Shown: positions 19,006 through 27,556 of the stretch, piece after piece | Numbering within the stretch: position 1 is the stretch's first letter | How the letters are laid out: every line of letters begins with the position of its first letter | Assembly: GCA_018806915.1 (NCBI GenBank) | Contig: JAGKQI010000033.1 | Location: 930,001-994,000, forward strand | Length of the DNA: 64,000 nt | Direction: 5' to 3' | Origin: Phytophthora colocasiae | Lineage: Eukaryota; Oomycota; Peronosporomycetes; Peronosporales; Peronosporaceae | Position numbers and translations under genes: made by a program | Notes under the pieces: generated by a model | Seen by the model: the letters and a program-made list of their open reading frames with translations, nothing else | The model's database searches: none | What the model was told of the DNA's origin: nothing

Positions 19006-22000
19006 GCGCTGGGCGTCCTACTGGTGATGCAGTCTCGCGTGTCGAGCTTGGACACGCGACGATGAGGACTGCTGCCCCCAGCGAGAAGGTTTCTCGCTGT
19101 AAGCTGCAAGATGACAAGCCAAACCTTGTCATCCTGAACGTGATGTCGAAGAGACTGAACTCTCTTCGTGCCCTAGTGGACTCGGGCGAGTCGAACAACT
19201 TTGTTCGACAGGGAAGTCTTCGAAGGCTTGACTTCGAAGAGGCCGACACGCCTCGCGGCGTGTTGGAGGTGTGGTTGGCAACAGGTGCCACCGTGAGGAC
19301 TGAGAAGCGCGTAGTCCGTGTGCGCTTCTCTTACAAACGAAGGACGTTTGTAGAATATCTTATCGTCTTGAATCTAGACGATAAGTTCGACTTGGTATTA
19401 GGCATGCCGTGGCTTGCACGGCATGACCCGGTGATCAACTGGGAGAAGCGTACGCTCGTACGCTTCAACAACGCATGCGCGACAGAGAGCGATGGCCCTG
19501 TCAGTGCTGCACATGCACCAGGCGGTGCATGTGATTCCCCAGTTGAGGCAGCAGCGTCCGCCGCTGCCTCCGATCGCCGCCGGCAACCGCCAGCGACTCA
19601 GGGAGTCGTTGGGAGAAAATGTGTGTCGACTCAGAAATCTGAGCCGAAGGGTCGCGGTCACATGAGTGATGGTCAGGTGAATGTGAATCACCTGACGCGT
19701 AAACATCTGAATGATGTTTGTCACATGAGTGATGGTCAGGTGAATGCGATTCACCTGAGAGAAGGTAAAATACCGGTATTACCGGTATCCTTGGAGGTAC
19801 TTCAAGCCCCCAAGGGTCGCGCCGACGACGTCGCGTCAACTCTGGGAGTTGACGAAGCAAATAATATTCGGGGAACCGAAAGGCGTGCGTCAGCTCTGGG
19901 AGCTGACGCCACTGGCGCGTCGCTGCTAGTTCTGGGAACTAGCGATCGTGCATCAGCTCTGGGAGCTGACGATATGTGTACAAGCGAACACTCGCTAGCG
20001 CAGGAAGCTAGCGAGAGCACGTCGACTCCGGGAGTCGACGATGCGGTTGCTTCATCCGCTCCCGGAGCGGATGGAGGCGCAACGGTTCAGGGAACCGACT
20101 GCGCGGCAGGAGGTGCTGGCGGTTGCAAACGCCCAGCACCCGAACAACCTGCGTGCTCACGTGCAGCAGCGCTGCACGCGATGAGCGGCACTCAAGCAGG
20201 GCTTGATAGTGCGAGTCAGCGGAAGGAATCCGCTGACGATTGCGATAACGTCCCGTCCAAGGTGCGATGCCTTGGACGTGGAGCACCTGGAGTCGGGCTC
20301 CATGGTAGATCTTCGCGGCGCAAGCTCAGGGAGCTGCGCGAGTCTCAGTCCGGGACTGAGACGGGTGTATCTGCAGTGCAGACACCGAGTGTCGAGACGT
20401 TGAATGTCTTGACACGTACTGGTACTGGGTTACAGTACCAGAGGATACGGTTGGAGAATCCGCCGACGAGTGCGTCGGCGTTGACCGCACTTCCAACGAT
20501 GAGTTGGAAGCGCTTCGCACGAGACTTGTACGATGGACGCATCGATCAAATTTGCATTCTCTCGGATATCGAGAGAGTGGATCGCGAAGCCGAAGAGCTG
20601 AAGCAGCTCGTCGTCGATGGGATCACTGAGGGTGATGACTCCCTCAGTGCGAAGACTAAGAAGCAGCGCTTCGAGGAGCAAAGTTGGGACTCGTTGAGGT
20701 CGAGTCCCTACTACGAAGTTCTGCGGGAGTACAAGGATGTACTCCCGGACGAGATTCCTTCGGAGCTTCCGAAGGATAAGGGCGTACAGCACGAGATTGA
20801 TCTCGTGCCGGGCACGAAGTACTGTGTTACACGGCAGTGGCCACTGCCGCGTGAACAAGTGCAAGCGATCGACGACTTCTTTGAAAGTCGTCGTCTTGCC
20901 GGTCAAGTGCGGGAGGCAAAGTCCCCGCACAGTGCCCCAACGTTCTGTGTTAAGAAACCACAGGGCGGCTGGCGCATCGTTCATGCGTACAACAAGTTGA
21001 ACGATGCGACGATACCAGCGCAGACGCCGATACCGCGAAAAGATGTTATCATCGATTCGATGGCCTTGAGCACTATCTTCAGTGCTCTAGATCTGCGTGA
21101 TGGATTCTATCAGATCCTCATGCGTGAGAGGGACATCCCTCTCACTGCGGTAAGCACTCCAAGCGGTATGCTTTGGGAGTGGGTCGTCATGCCACAGGGG
21201 CTTAAGAACGCCCCTGCGACGTTCAATAGATGCGTGACACATCTATTGCGCTCGGTGCGCGACTTCGCACCGAGCTACTTCGACGACGTGTTCGTCCACA
21301 GCCGGGCTGTGAACGGGAAGACGGACATTGAGATGCACAAGGTGCATCCCCGGAAGCTGCTAGAGCTTATGAGGAAACATAAGCTCTATGCGAACCTGAA
21401 GAAGTATATCTTCGGGGCGAGCGAGATACCCGTGCTGGGGTGTCTCGTGGGGAAAGACGGCGTGCGCCCTGACCCAGAGAAGGTCAGAGTGATCAATGAA
21501 TGGCCCACGCCATCCAATGTGAAGGAACTGAGGCAGTTCCTTGGGCTTGCCACGTACTTGTGCAAGTACGTGGAGAACTATGCGGGCAAGATTCGCCCGT
21601 TGTCACAGCTTCTTAAGAAAGAAGCTGAGTGGATTTGGACGACCGAGTGCGAGGATGCATTCGGTGCAGTCAAGCAGGGCTTGACTGAAGCGCCGATCTT
21701 GGCCGTGGCGGACCAAGATCGTCCATTCCACGTAGTGTGTGATGCATCCGACTTTGCAATCGGATGTGCATTGATGCAGCACGATCACGAAGGGCGTGAT
21801 CGTGTGGTCTACTATCAATCGCGTCAGCTGAAGCCAGCTGAGCGTAACTACCCCGTACATGACAAGGAGCTCCTTGCCATGAAGTATGCACTCGCAAAGT
21901 TCCGAGTGTATCTACTTGGGAGTAGCCCGTTCGTGGTCTATACAGACCACGCATCATTGCGGACGGCGATTAAGTCGCCGCACATCTCGCAACGTATGGC

Positions 22001-22970
22001 GAGATGGTTGTCCTTCTTCGCGGAGTACAACTTCCGGGTGGAGTACAAACCCGGAAGACTCAATGTAGTGGCCGACGCGTTATCGCGTCGACCTGACTAT
22101 GCGGAGACGGTCGACGCCAACGCAGTTGGCGTCGTGAGGACAAGTGTGCCGTCGTCAACGTTGATTAACGACGTGAAGAACGCGTATGCAAGGGATGCAG
22201 ACGCGAAGGGGCTGCTGGAGTTCCTCGCAGCACCTTCCGACGTGGCACGTCGGAAGCTAACCCCTCATCTTCGAGCTCGTGTACACCGCTATCGTGTACA
22301 CGAAGGCCTACTGTTGTACAGTGCAGTAGACGACAATGCGGATCGCATTGTCGTTCCGAATGATCATGACCTCCGGTTGAGGATCATGTTCGAGTATCAC
22401 GATGCCCCCACGGCAGGGCATCCGGGTCGTGAGAAGACATACACTCTTCTCACGCGTGACTTCTACTGGCACCACCAGTACAAGTGGGTGCGCAAGTACG
22501 TACGTGCTTGCGAGGTTTGTCAACGCGTGAAGCCTGCGCCGTTCTCGCAGGCTCCTCTTCAATCACTTCCGACTCCGTCGGAGTGTTGGCAGTCCATGTC
22601 CATGGACTTTGTCTTCGGTCTTCCGCCAGACAGCAAGCGGAGGACGGGCATCGTTGTCTTTGTGGACCGATTCAGCAAGATGGTTCATCTTGCTGCCGTC
22701 CCGGCTACTGTTACAGCCGCGCAGACTGCGCGACTGTTTGTTGACATGGTGTTCAAACACCATGGCATGCCGCTCGACATTGTGTCGGACCGTGATCCAC
22801 GCTTCACAGCGCGGTTCTGGCAAGAAGTGTTTACACTTCTTGGTTCACAGTTATCAATGTCGACTGCGGATCATCCGCAGACGGACGGACAGACCGAACG
22901 TGTCAACCGTGTACTGGGTGACACGTTGAAGAGCTACGCTCACTCGTTCCCGCATTGGAGCGAGTGCTTG
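18963..22970 (+). CDS. G1 pol: protease, reverse transcriptase, RNase H, integrase (interrupted by G2)
   Basis: Order: retropepsin with ALVDSGESNNFV (DSG, where DTG is common) and LVLGMPWL; a long variable linker with repeats; reverse transcriptase with the active site YFDD at 21277-21288; RNase H with VVCDASDFAIG, YTDHASL and a LNVVADALSR end; integrase with an H/C zinc finger (GHPGREKT ... ACEVCQR) and the catalytic D, D, E in SMDFVFG, SDRDPRF and GQTERVN. It ends in ...WSECL at the G2 insertion and resumes with PMAEFAINNS at 53761. Expressed as a Gag-Pol fusion by -1 frameshift. Apart from the insertion, no stop was seen in this 4-kb frame, so G1 pol was intact when G2 landed, although gag has a TGA. 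No chromodomain is visible in the part present. Confidence 0.92.
18984..19025 (+). promoter_or_regulatory. G1 programmed -1 ribosomal frameshift signal
   Basis: A AAA AAC at 18984-18990 is a canonical X-XXY-YYZ heptamer and is phased correctly to the gag frame. After a 7-nt spacer a 9-bp hairpin follows: ACCAGTAGG at 18998-19006 pairs with 19017-19025 around a 10-nt loop. The gag stop TAG is at 19003-19005, inside the hairpin. Slipping back one base enters the pol frame. Confidence 0.85.
19658..19757 (+). repeat. 63-nt in-frame direct repeat in the G1 linker
   Basis: Two copies start at 19658 and 19721 with TCACATGAGTGATGGTCAGG. They encode HMSDGQVN twice. Each copy also holds its own dyads, so the repeat adds to the hairpin pattern. 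Confidence 0.8.
22967..22970. repeat. G2 target-site duplication, left copy (CTTG)
   Basis: CTTG before the TGTGGTG start of the left LTR equals CTTG at 53757-53760 after the right LTR. Removing G2 and one copy restores the G1 integrase frame across ECL-PMAEF. Confidence 0.92.
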
Positions 22971-24251
22971 TGTGGTGGAGCGGATCTGCCAAAATCTCGT
23001 TAGGGCAGGTCCCGATCACCACTTGCGCCCAGACACCGACTAACGGAGGGGGTCCCCCGATGATCCGTGATCTAGCTGTGTGTAGTATTCACCTTGTGTA
23101 CCCGTCGGTAGGCGGGTTACGCTCTTCCAGGTGACTTCTGAAGGTGTCTTGTAGGTCGGAAGAAAGTCTTGCGTGACGCAGGGGTTTGAGGTAGCGTGGA
23201 AGTACTTCACTCCACCTCGGGGTACTTGATCCCGGTCGTAGGCGAGTTCTCGAGCCTTGATCCGGGTGCCTGATTCTTGATCCAGGTCTTCCAATAGTCC
23301 AGTATTAGGGATTCGGTCCCTTCCTTTACGTTGCTTGCCGCTTCCGATAGCGGGGGTCTTGAGAGGGCGGATTCGACGGGATCCTTAGGCTAAACAACCA
23401 AGTCCTTCCGATCCGATGTATGCACTTAAAGGATAGTTCACTAGATAGGGCAAAGCTGGCCAATATATTATCCAGACTTAACCGCTATACTAGGTCACGT
23501 ATCCTTACCTTCCTGACGCTTGTAGGGCCAATGTAGTTCCCGGTTCCAGGCGTAGCGAAGACACTTGAGTAGTTCAGGGCAAATTCGATTCTGTTTATGG
23601 TTATTCCTATGCCTACTAATCCCATCCTGATTTACTATCCTACGATCACATGACACTGGCTACAGAGCTGATCCCTAGCTTGTTTCCCCTAACCCTGATC
23701 TTGAGCCGATTCCGTACTTAACCGAAGCTTGATCTCGCACTTAACCGAAGCTTGATCTCGCACTTAATCGGGGCTTGATCGCGGCCTGATCCCGCTTGGT
23801 AATCCTTCAAAGAATCCGGATCAGGCCACCAGAAGAGTCTGCGTCGCGCCTGGGGCTGGATCTCGTACTTAAACGGGAGAAGATCACTGCGTGATCCTGC
23901 GTGATCCTGCTTCGTTGCCGCCCGGGGAAGTAGGATCATGCTGTTAGAGGCTTCGGGGTGCCGGGGTAAGCCGATCGTGTTCACTTGGGACCCCGTCATC
24001 GTTGATCGCGCAAGAACATCCTTGATTCCCCCATTCTTCCTCCGGCAGGATTCGGATCACCCACGAACACCGCTCCACTTGCTCCTCCGCCGGTGTCTCT
24101 GTTGCCTGTTCCCCGGCGGGACCCATCGTACCTTCGTCTGATTCGACCCAGATCTGGGGATCACAGGTCCCCCCTGTCGCTCGTTCCGACTCTATTCGGG
24201 TTCGTGGCTGATATTGTCTCTCCGGGAAAAATTCTCGTCCGCTTCACCACA
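22971..24251 (-). repeat. G2 left LTR (3' LTR in coding sense), 1,281 bp
   Basis: Starts TGTGGTGGAG, ends CTTCACCACA, an imperfect terminal inverted repeat. It carries two 23-nt units CGAAGCTTGATCTCGCACTTAAC at 23723-23768; the other LTR has four. Confidence 0.93.
23723..23768. repeat. 23-nt tandem repeat in G2 left LTR, 2 units
   Basis: Units at 23723-23745 and 23746-23768, the second ending AAT. The matching array in the right LTR is 53167-53258 with 4 units, accounting for 46 of the 62 bp length difference between the LTRs. Confidence 0.9.
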
Positions 24252-24260
24252 TCCGCCCCC
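24252..24260 (-). other. G2 polypurine tract
   Basis: Minus-strand GGGGGCGGA directly before the 3' LTR in coding sense. This is the expected place for the plus-strand DNA primer of reverse transcription, and supports the minus orientation of gag-pol. Confidence 0.7.
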
Positions 24261-24285
24261 AGCACGTAAGTTGAGCTGCCGCAGC

Positions 24286-24292
24286 TCACTTC
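24286..24292 (+). promoter_or_regulatory. Candidate initiator for the G2 antisense ORF
   Basis: TCACTTC fits YCAYTYY, 63-69 nt upstream of ATG 24355. The same spacing as host genes suggests an own promoter just inside the LTR. Confidence 0.35.
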
Positions 24293-24354
24293 GGGTTTAT
24301 TTCCACATTCACCACCTGGAACACAAGTCGTTCAAGTACCACCACTCCCTTACG

Positions 24355-27201
24355 ATGTCCGATCCGCCTCCCTCGCCCCCTTTGACGCCGAGAACGCCCT
24401 CGAGCGAGCACTCGATCCGATCCGACCGATCCACGGCCTCCCGCTTCTCAACCCCCGGGGTAAACCCTGAGCTGGTCACCTTGCAAGCGAGACTGGCCCA
24501 CAGCCAACGGATGCGCGAAACCTTGAGTCGCGATCGGGACCACCTGGACGACACCGTTCACCGGTTGCGATCCGACATGGAGGATATGGAGCGCTTCCGG
24601 GACGACCAGGCGGAGGAGATCTTGCGGCTGAACGCCGAAATCGCTCGTCTGCGGTCGGGAACCGGAGATGTTATCGGTGGGGACGCGATCGCCGCCTTGC
24701 AGGATCAGCGGGCTCAGCACGACGCCGAACGGCGGGAGTCTGAGCAGCGAATGGCTCGGATCCAAGCGCGGCTAGACTCTGCGCTCGAGGATCTCGACTT
24801 CCGGCTGGCCGAACTTCGCATAGCCGGGGAGACGAAGATTGAACTCCGGGATGAGCTTCAGGATCGCGAACGGGAGCTCGCCGCCGTGCGTCATGACCTG
24901 ACCCTCACTCAGCGTAGCCTTGATCGCTGGCAGAGGAACGATTCCTCCCAAGGTCCACAAGCGGCCATGGCCATGCCCGCTGATCAGACTCGCCCTACGG
25001 CAGAGGAGGCTCGGTTGAGGTTGGAGTTGACGCGGACCCAAGCGGAGTTGCTCGCCGCTCGAGCCGAAGTCGCGTACCTGGAACGCGAGGCAGAGGATCA
25101 CCAGGCTGAACTGGCTCGGGCACACCTCGCCTTGGAGGACGTATCCGCACCGGATTCTCGCGCCCCGCCTTTGGATGCAACCGCCGATGCCGCCGCCGTA
25201 TCCAGCCTGGAGCAAGATCTGGTAGACGCCTTGGGAAATCTGGAAATAATCCAGCACGACCGGTACCAGCTCTCCGTCCAGCATCGCGCCGCAATTGCCG
25301 AGCGGGATCAGGCCGTCGCAGACCTGGATCAGGCCCGCCTCGACCGGGATCAGGCGATGCAAGATCTCAATCGAGTCACGGTAGATCGTGATCGAATCCA
25401 GGTCGACCTGGACGATGCCACCCAAGATCGTTTATCGGTCCTCGCAGACCTTGACGTGGCCCGTTCCGCCCGGGATGCGGCGACACAGGAACTGGACCAG
25501 CTCCAGCGACAGAACGCGTCGGCCCTCGCTGACCTCGACCAACTCCAGCGACAGAACGCGGAGCTTCGACAGGCTCATCAAGAGCTGGACGCTGATTATG
25601 CCGAAGCCGAACAGCAGCTGCATCACGCCGAGGATTCCTCCGCTCGGTTGTCCTCGTGGATCGCGGATCGACGGGCGGCTCGTGCCACCAAAAGATCTCG
25701 AAGCGCCTCCGCTTCCCCGGCCGTTCCTCCTTCCTCACGCAAGCGTCCAGCTCGGAGCTCCTCAGCTCCCCGTGATCTAAAAACTGCAGCCACCGAAGCT
25801 CCCGGATCAACCCAGCCTGTCACACCAACGGTGGTTCCGACCCCGGCAGGATCAACGGCGAGCCCGCTGGATCTGTTGGCGGACCAAGCTTCTGGGCAAG
25901 CCGGAGGGGAGGAAACCGACACTCCAGCCCCTGATCCGACCCCAGCACCGACGGATCAGTCCGGATCGCTCCCCGCCGAGGGTGATTCGCCGGATGAGGA
26001 AGAGGAAGACTCCGACTACGATCCCCAGCACCCATTCTCATCGCCGTCCGAAGAGGACGAAAGTCCAGAACCCAGCAATGGAACTAGTTCTGAGGCCGAA
26101 TCGGAACGTTCCAACGAGGCGGAGGACTCCGAGGAGGACGAGACTCTACACATGGGCCGTCAACGGTCTATCTCGACGCACCGGCGCGAGTCCGGTCAGG
26201 TTCCGAGAGCCGGACCTTCTGGCACTCGTGGATCGGGGTCTCCGGACGGCTCAAGCCCATCTCCGGATGGATCAGGCCCGCCGTCTCCAGGATCACCCCC
26301 GGGTTCCCCGTCACCGCCGCCACCTCCTCCCGGCGGTTCCCCGCCCCTCGGGCTCCGACCACCCCTGTTCCCGGTCGCCTCTTTCATTCCAGGGTACGAT
26401 CGGCAGCGTACCTTCGCGGCCGCTGACATCGTACCGTGGGATCCGCAGGTGATCGGGCAGTATTCGATCGTGGGTCTGATTGCCAGTTCTCTGGGCAAAC
26501 GGTTGTTGATCCCTTCGGGTTGGCTGTACCCTTCCCAGATACAGGCCGAGCCTGCACCGACCCCCGGCACCGAATACCTCAACGAGTTGATCACGGGCGT
26601 GAACGTGCTTGATCTGCTGGCTCCGGAGCCGTGGAACGACTTCGCGAACCCGGGTCCCCTTACGTTCGACCTCGATTTGCACGAGAGGGAGGGAACACCC
26701 CTCGCGGCCGTGGCCGCCACCTATCGCGTCCTGGAGGAACGGCACCGTCAAGCATTTTGGGAGGCCACCCATAACTTCGAGATCACCTCTGCCATGCAAG
26801 ATGCGGATCTCGAACTGCAGCGGTATTATGTTGCTCGCAAGGCCAGGCGGAGTCGGGCTGGGTCTGCTTGGCGCCAGTTCCTTGCCTCCTTCCCCGCCAT
26901 AATGCGCGACCAGTGGTTCGATCTCGACATCCTGTTGGATCCGTTCTTCCTTCACCTCTCCATTCCGGGAGTGGACGTGGTTCGTTGGTATCCCGGCGTG
27001 GTCTCTCGGCGTGCCAACCGGGCGGATCCCACCGCGAACGTCCCAGAGCCGGCGAACCTGATCAAGGCTCTGGAGGAGTGTGACGAGGCGGATCCGTGGC
27101 GTAACCAGTATCGGCAGGACCCGGTCAACCATCCCGCTACCAGGATCCCCCGCCTTATCGGCAAGTTCAATCCTCCTCCCGCTGGGGCCGCTTCTCCGTA
27201 A
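24355..27201 (+). CDS. G2 antisense ORF: coiled-coil / acidic protein of unknown function, intact
   Basis: 948 residues, antisense to gag-pol. I do not recognise a known family. Order: Ser/Pro-rich N-terminus (MSDPPPSPPLTP); a very long coiled coil, about residues 50-450, rich in Glu, Arg, Leu and Asp heptads, with near-repeats of the DRDQA type; a basic KRSRSAS/SSRKRPARSSS stretch that could direct it to the nucleus; a Pro/Thr and strongly acidic region (EEEEDSDYDP); a Pro-Gly-Ser hinge; and a folded-looking C-terminal domain from about 720 to the end, with HRQAFWEATHNF. That last motif has counterparts in the G3 (ALWERTHW) and G4 (QAFWEETHW) antisense proteins. The frame is free of stops over 2.8 kb, so it was under coding selection. 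It ends tail-to-tail with pol, 355 bp apart. The frame is open upstream into the LTR, but the first ATG outside it is at 24355. Confidence 0.8.
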   Translation: MSDPPPSPPLTPRTPSSEHSIRSDRSTASRFSTPGVNPELVTLQARLAHSQRMRETLSRDRDHLDDTVHRLRSDMEDMERFRDDQAEEILRLNAEIARLRSGTGDVIGGDAIAALQDQRAQHDAERRESEQRMARIQARLDSALEDLDFRLAELRIAGETKIELRDELQDRERELAAVRHDLTLTQRSLDRWQRNDSSQGPQAAMAMPADQTRPTAEEARLRLELTRTQAELLAARAEVAYLEREAEDHQAELARAHLALEDVSAPDSRAPPLDATADAAAVSSLEQDLVDALGNLEIIQHDRYQLSVQHRAAIAERDQAVADLDQARLDRDQAMQDLNRVTVDRDRIQVDLDDATQDRLSVLADLDVARSARDAATQELDQLQRQNASALADLDQLQRQNAELRQAHQELDADYAEAEQQLHHAEDSSARLSSWIADRRAARATKRSRSASASPAVPPSSRKRPARSSSAPRDLKTAATEAPGSTQPVTPTVVPTPAGSTASPLDLLADQASGQAGGEETDTPAPDPTPAPTDQSGSLPAEGDSPDEEEEDSDYDPQHPFSSPSEEDESPEPSNGTSSEAESERSNEAEDSEEDETLHMGRQRSISTHRRESGQVPRAGPSGTRGSGSPDGSSPSPDGSGPPSPGSPPGSPSPPPPPPGGSPPLGLRPPLFPVASFIPGYDRQRTFAAADIVPWDPQVIGQYSIVGLIASSLGKRLLIPSGWLYPSQIQAEPAPTPGTEYLNELITGVNVLDLLAPEPWNDFANPGPLTFDLDLHEREGTPLAAVAATYRVLEERHRQAFWEATHNFEITSAMQDADLELQRYYVARKARRSRAGSAWRQFLASFPAIMRDQWFDLDILLDPFFLHLSIPGVDVVRWYPGVVSRRANRADPTANVPEPANLIKALEECDEADPWRNQYRQDPVNHPATRIPRLIGKFNPPPAGAASP

Positions 27202-27556
27202 GTCGTGCTAACTTCGATCACCTGCAGCAAGGCTCGGGGCTTCCCCCCGAGTTCGGATTCGGAACCCCATCTAGGGCCGTTCTGCATTCTTCCATCTCCA
27301 TTCGTAACTCTCATAATCTCCACTCGTGATTCTCGTAATCTCCATTCCCACAGTCATTTCATCGTACTCCATCATTTTTGAGAATGTGATCCCCTTTCAT
27401 CTCCATCTCGACATCCCGGATCACCATCTTCCAACGTCAAATTCCCTACGCACATGCATATACACAAATACAAAACTCTCGCTCTGATCTGGATTCTCCT
27501 CCACATCAGCTCCTTCGATCACGGCGAGGCAACCCTGTCACCTCGCCTGACTTCCC
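27202..27556. other. G2 convergent 3' region between antisense ORF and pol
   Basis: 355 bp between the two stops. Pyrimidine-rich and AT-rich, probably holding both 3' ends; no gene seen. Confidence 0.6.

Larger units (their letters stand above)
17512..22970 (+). mobile_element. Ty3/Gypsy element G1, left part (continues at 53757-54060)
   Basis: LTR, primer-binding site, gag and most of pol on the plus strand. It is split at 22970 by G2 and again at 54060 by G4; the right LTR is not in the window. G1 itself sits in Crypton C. The whole element, LTR included, is made of consecutive short hairpins (separate entry). A single RNase H and no antisense ORF set it apart from G2-G4. Confidence 0.9.
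17512..22970. other. Hairpin string: consecutive short perfect stem-loops throughout G1
   Basis: Nearly every 25-40 nt in the stretches I read closely holds a 6-12 bp perfect inverted repeat with a 2-14 nt loop, each with a different stem sequence. Examples: 18014-18037 (10 bp), 18207-18227 (9 bp), 20724-20747 (10 bp), 21361-21388 (11 bp), 21550-21573 (11 bp). In 19834-19969 four hairpins in a row have different stems but the same loop CTGGG. The pattern resumes at 53757 and lasts to 54060 (e.g. 53998-54020), and is absent from Crypton C, G2 and G4 next to it. Confidence 0.9.

Noticed and set aside
19834..20098. Array of attC-like integron sites from the consecutive hairpins
   Set aside because: They lie inside a continuous pol reading frame, the pattern covers the whole element, and no integrase of integron type is near.
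23723..23768. CRISPR-like array from the 23-nt units in the G2 LTRs
   Set aside because: Units are directly adjacent, without spacers, and the setting is eukaryotic; a plain tandem repeat.
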